NCBI GenBank assembly: GCA_012295275.1 | Contig: CM022672.1 | Coordinates: forward strand, 35,720,732 to 35,784,731 | Direction: 5' to 3' | From: Chrysomallon squamiferum | Lineage: Eukaryota > Mollusca > Gastropoda > Neomphalida > Peltospiridae | Length of the DNA: 64,000 nucleotides | In this document: positions 60,813 through 64,000 of the stretch, piece by piece | How the letters are laid out: each line of letters begins with the position of its first letter | Numbering within the stretch: position 1 is the first letter of the stretch | Notes under the pieces: model-generated | What the model was told of the DNA's origin: nothing | The model's database searches: none | Seen by the model: only the letters and a program-made list of their open reading frames with translations | Translations under genes and position numbers: made by a program

Positions 60813-60878
60813 GTTGCTATGTCAACCTTATGTTAAAACAAAGAATTCCTATTTTATCCATTTCCATAAAGGTCCGAT
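60755..60878 (-). CDS. CEP350: CEP350 exon 2: start codon and first 19 residues
   Basis: The acceptor (TTTATTTTCAG) is at 60879 and the donor (CTCAAG then GTATG) at 60754. ATG at 60812-60810 opens MFSGKKVTDPVLVMPKTSQ, which aligns with the vertebrate N-terminus (MRSSKSKEVPLPNPRNSQ), so the start is well supported. The exon ends one base into a codon. The 66 bases before the ATG are 5' UTR and contain a 16-codon upstream ORF starting MEMDKIG, whose TAG stop ends four bases before the start codon. Confidence 0.85.
60812..60864 (-). promoter_or_regulatory. upstream ORF in the CEP350 5' leader
   Basis: In exon 2, ATG at about 60864 opens MEMDKIGILCFNIRLT and stops at a TAG only four bases before the main ATG. 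A second in-frame ATG follows two codons in. Such an upstream ORF would usually lower translation of the main frame or allow reinitiation. Effect is inferred. Confidence 0.55.
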
Positions 60879-62139
60879 CTGAAAATAAACAAGTTATGAT
60901 TAAAAGCTTAACTTTATATGCTAGAAGAACAAAAGTACAGAGACCAAATACAAGTGATAAGTGAGAATTCTTAATACCAATACCATACTTGTGTCCCATG
61001 TCAGTTCACATTCAGCTGATATGTCTATGAAGAAACCATATATTTGATGTGATTTTCAACATTTGTAAATATATTAAATAAAAATATGAAACCACAGTTA
61101 AAACCAATAATCACAAACCATAATTAGATGATAATGTAGATAGCCCAGGTTCCAAATTTTATTGCAACATGAATGCCTGTAATACCTAAAAAAGGAGTAA
61201 ATGTTCTGTTTATGTTTTTCTTGTCTAAGTCTGAAATAAACAACTACAATTATTAGTTAAGAGAGGATATATTTATCTTCAAAACACAGAACAATAACAC
61301 TTAACATATTTAATTTAGAAATCATTATCAATCAAACTTTATCAAACTCTTGCATGCTATTTTTTCTCAGTCTCTTGTCTGTAGTTCTAATTATTTTTAA
61401 GAGGTTGTGATTTTTACTTTGTCTGAAATTTGAAAACTCTGATTTCTGCTGTCTCGTTTGCAAACATTTTGAGAAGTTGAATTTGTAGCAGTCATGGATT
61501 CTTAAGAAAAGAAGATATATTAACTTTACCAGTAAACCATTTAAAGAAAATTGGGCAGAAAATGTGAAAAAAGCTTCTTGTTTTTCGTGTCAACAATTTG
61601 TTTTTGTTTTCACAATGTCACACACAGAACTGTGCCTGATGGAAAAAGCAAAGACAACCATTACACATGATTCACTTCAGTGAACTGTCACACAATAAGG
61701 TTAACACTTTTATAAAAACTCCTATTCACTGGTTCTAAAATCTTTTAACTATGTTCTTCTTCCTGTTACACACATAAACTGAAGAAATATTAATATTTAC
61801 TAAATTTATAACTAGTATTTGTGATGCTGTTATAAGCACATTCCTAGTGAATTGACAAAAATTTCATGGGATACAAATAGTTAAGTAGTGTTAAAAAATT
61901 AGGAATTCTGCTGATATTAGAACAATTTATAATTAGGTTTAATTCTTTCTGAACCAATCAACAGATCCAATTCCTCATGTTTAAAAAAGTACAATTCTGA
62001 AATAGTGTGGTAACAAAAACTTAATTAAGTGCACTGAAACAACTGTAATCAGTCCAGTTAGATCTGTTAATATAAAATTAATTTACTAAAGAATTATTTT
62101 ACACATAAATAAAGTTAATGCATAACAAAAATAATAAAA

Positions 62140-62174
<35 letters not shown>

Positions 62175-63271
62175 ATTGTTAAAAGTTACTATTGAATCTA
62201 TAGATAAAATGCATTCTTAGATCAAGTTTCTTTTAAAGATTTGGTGGCCTGTCATTATAACCGGTTTCATATAAGTTTGTTTACAGTGCACATTTATGTT
62301 TTTACAAAACGCTTCTTGTAATTGTTAATTTACATCACAGATAGGGGAAAAAGGCATGGATATTTAAATAAACAAATATGTTTATCTATGTTATTGTTTA
62401 ACACACATGAATTCTAAAGATTGGTCTTTAGCATTGTACATTATGTAGGTAATCAAAAATCTTAATAACTTGTTCAAAATAAACTAATTCTACATGATTG
62501 TCGAGTAAAAATTAGAATAATGTAATGATATGTGTGTGTGTGTGTGTGTGCACATGTATGGTTATGCTGTGTGTATGTGGTGCCTGTATGGGTATTTTGT
62601 GTGTCTCAGTGCAGTGTACATATATATATGACTTGTAAATTAAATTATAGTCAGTAACAATCTGCAGTTTAAACTTTGATTCCCAAAGAAAATGTGTTTT
62701 AATAATAACATTCAGACAACTTACAATACTTAAGAGATACTGAAAATTTAAAAGTTGATTGATAAAATTTGTTGCCATTAAGTTAATGACATGACTACAC
62801 CTTAGATAATAATGTACTTTCTTTTCTATAATTAATTTAACAAAATAGAATGCAATATTTTTATTTTTTTTTTGTTTCTTCTGTATATGCCTGGTTTGTA
62901 TCACAGTTTTTCTCTTATATCCAAAGAATTCAAAATTTATAGGGATGTAAATCACATTCTGTATTACTATTTTCCTTGTTTAAACATTTGTACGTAAATA
63001 ACTGTCAGAGATTTTGTTTTAAAATGTTTTAGTCAGTTGACAATTTATATCATTAATATTTATTTCTATGTTGATTTCACAGGTAAAACAAAATCGAAAG
63101 AAAAGTAGGATTATCTCTGATTTGGAAATGTGCCTTAAACGAAGATCATGTCCCTTTTACATTTTTATGTTATGTCGCCTGTAACAGTTGCATTATTCAT
63201 TTTATAATATCATTAACGATGCTAATAATAAATCAAGATCAACAACACGGATATATTTAACATTATTAGAA

Positions 63272-63321
<50 letters not shown>

Positions 63322-63596
63322 CTTCTACTACTAAGAATAATAATAAATAAATATATAAATATCTGAATCTAAAATCATTATAAATAATTTTTATAAAAGA
63401 AACTTAAAGAGTGGCATCAAACACGGCACAAAAATGTATAAATAGTGACGAATTGAGCAATATAAATATTAGAGGTAAACCTGAATCAATGATTTTTCAA
63501 TGACCTGTCCGGGTCAATTTAAGAGTGCGAGTGTAACTAAGATAAATAAAACGCTATTGTGCACGTAAAAATGAATATTGAAAGCTATCAATTTAC
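60879..63596. other. intron 1
   Basis: About 2.7 kb, AT-rich, with (AAAT)n at 62130-62175, (TG)n at 62530-62550 and (AAT)n at 63276-63317. Open frames in it are low-complexity. No exon recognised. Confidence 0.5.
63276..63317. repeat. (AAT)n microsatellite
   Basis: About 42 bp of AATAATAAT. Confidence 0.95.
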
Positions 63597-63730
63597 CTCA
63601 TTGGAATCCTGGAATCTTTAATTAGTCCAATGTCAAAGTAAAATGATCAATAGAAAGGCACAACTTCCTGTGCAAAATATTTACAAACAAGTCCTAACAT
63701 CTCTTCTGAACTACCCGCCATGGAATGAAC
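63597..63730 (-). other. CEP350: probable untranslated first exon of CEP350 (right edge approximate)
   Basis: Reading the minus strand from the promoter-like segment, a good splice donor (CAATGAG followed by GTAAAT) lies at 63596/63597. No transcription start can be read directly, so the right edge is a guess. The assignment rests on the donor, the nearby ETS-like sites, and the fact that exon 2 starts with a clear acceptor and so needs an upstream exon. Confidence 0.4.
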
Positions 63731-63790
63731 TTCCGTTGTCACGGATAAAATACTTCTCCATAATAAAATGTCCCGGAAGTAAAACTTGCC
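63661..63790 (-). promoter_or_regulatory. candidate CEP350 core promoter with ETS- and YY1-like sites
   Basis: This is the only GC-enriched stretch in the right 3 kb and has several CpG steps. CCGGAAGT, the full ETS-family consensus, lies at 63773-63780. A second ETS-like core (CGGAAGT, minus strand) is near 63729-63735, and a third weaker one (AGGAAGT, minus) near 63663-63670. CCGCCATGG at 63715-63723 resembles a YY1 site. ETS plus YY1 sites near the start are typical of TATA-less housekeeping promoters in animals. Position just upstream of the inferred first exon fits. Function is inferred. Confidence 0.4.
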
Positions 63791-63949
63791 GCTTAACATG
63801 ACTCAAATAATGTGCAATAAATGAAATAGATTTTAGGCAAGTAAAATTGTCTCTTACGTTTGCTTCAACATTTTATTAAAAATGTTGTGATTGTACTGAT
63901 TTAGTTTTTATTTTCTTGACTTTATTTTAATCTTTTATTGTATTATTTC

Positions 63950-63986
<37 letters not shown>

Positions 63987-64000
63987 TTGTTTATTATTTT
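63791..64000. other. upstream flank of the promoter
   Basis: AT-rich, ending in (ATT)n (63953-63985). No divergent gene is visible in the 210 bases available. Confidence 0.5.

Noticed and set aside
59715-60041. 108-codon plus-strand frame with RTLVTGHF, faintly like a retrotransposon RNase H tail
   Set aside because: Similarity too short and no neighbouring retrotransposon sequence; could be chance.
62512-62955. 147-codon minus-strand frame in intron 1
   Set aside because: AT-rich composition, CA-repeat tail and no recognisable motif or splice context.

Overview
This window is a piece of a eukaryotic, metazoan genome. It is very AT-rich between genes' coding parts, has many short exons with GT-AG introns, and is full of micro- and minisatellites. 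Almost everything functional in it belongs to one large gene on the minus strand, which I identify as the orthologue of the centrosomal protein CEP350 (CAP350). The call rests on many separate exon matches to the vertebrate protein: an N-terminal exon starting MFSGKKVTDP, a TSSWR.GQ.LV..LGPA motif, SLAQQETVSLAQILK, REKALKEKTKAELAW, AEIHRLQEANKKANKERQL, KFLTVRE..L..RR..AE.LL.WK, and a C-terminal CAP-Gly domain. Divergence from vertebrates, intron structure, transposon types and satellite load suggest an invertebrate, perhaps a mollusc or other lophotrochozoan. That taxonomic guess is inference only.

Layout, in gene direction (right to left). A compact GC-richer promoter with ETS- and YY1-like sites lies at about 63.66-63.79 kb, with a probable untranslated first exon ending at 63597. 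The start codon is at 60812, preceded by a short upstream ORF. A 16.6 kb second intron (44183-60754) holds satellites, a pogo-like short element and one unexplained candidate exon (53654-53731). Coding exons 3-38 run from 44182 down to 111. I placed 37 coding exons (7298 coding bases, about 2430 codons), and every junction but one is consistent in reading phase. The exception lies between 18803 and 17943, where a coiled-coil exon expected from the vertebrate protein is absent or broken up inside a 33-bp repeat array. The last exon in view (111-2035) carries the CAP-Gly domain. The C-terminal part of the protein and the 3' end lie beyond base 1.

Introns are filled with tandem repeats, roughly a quarter of the window by eye. 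Examples are a 4 kb array of AACTAAAGATGT-type monomers (22.03-26.05 kb), a 2 kb GTGTAATCA array (33.5-35.54 kb), and 33-bp arrays at 18 kb and 29 kb. A recurring feature is that several satellites have repeat units that cross an exon-intron boundary, so they carry copies of a splice site and the adjoining exon end (exons 8, 25 and 33 at donors; exons 24 and 28 at acceptors). Mobile elements seen are a 1.9 kb element with long inverted ends (8106-10021), a 0.2 kb mariner/IS630-like remnant (3582-3784) and a probable pogo-like short element (58970-59295).

The protein is expected to act at centrosomes and basal bodies. By homology with vertebrate CEP350 (established for that family), it anchors microtubules and works with FOP/CEP43 and CEP19 in centriole stability and cilium formation. 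No RNA genes, CRISPR arrays or second protein-coding gene could be supported.
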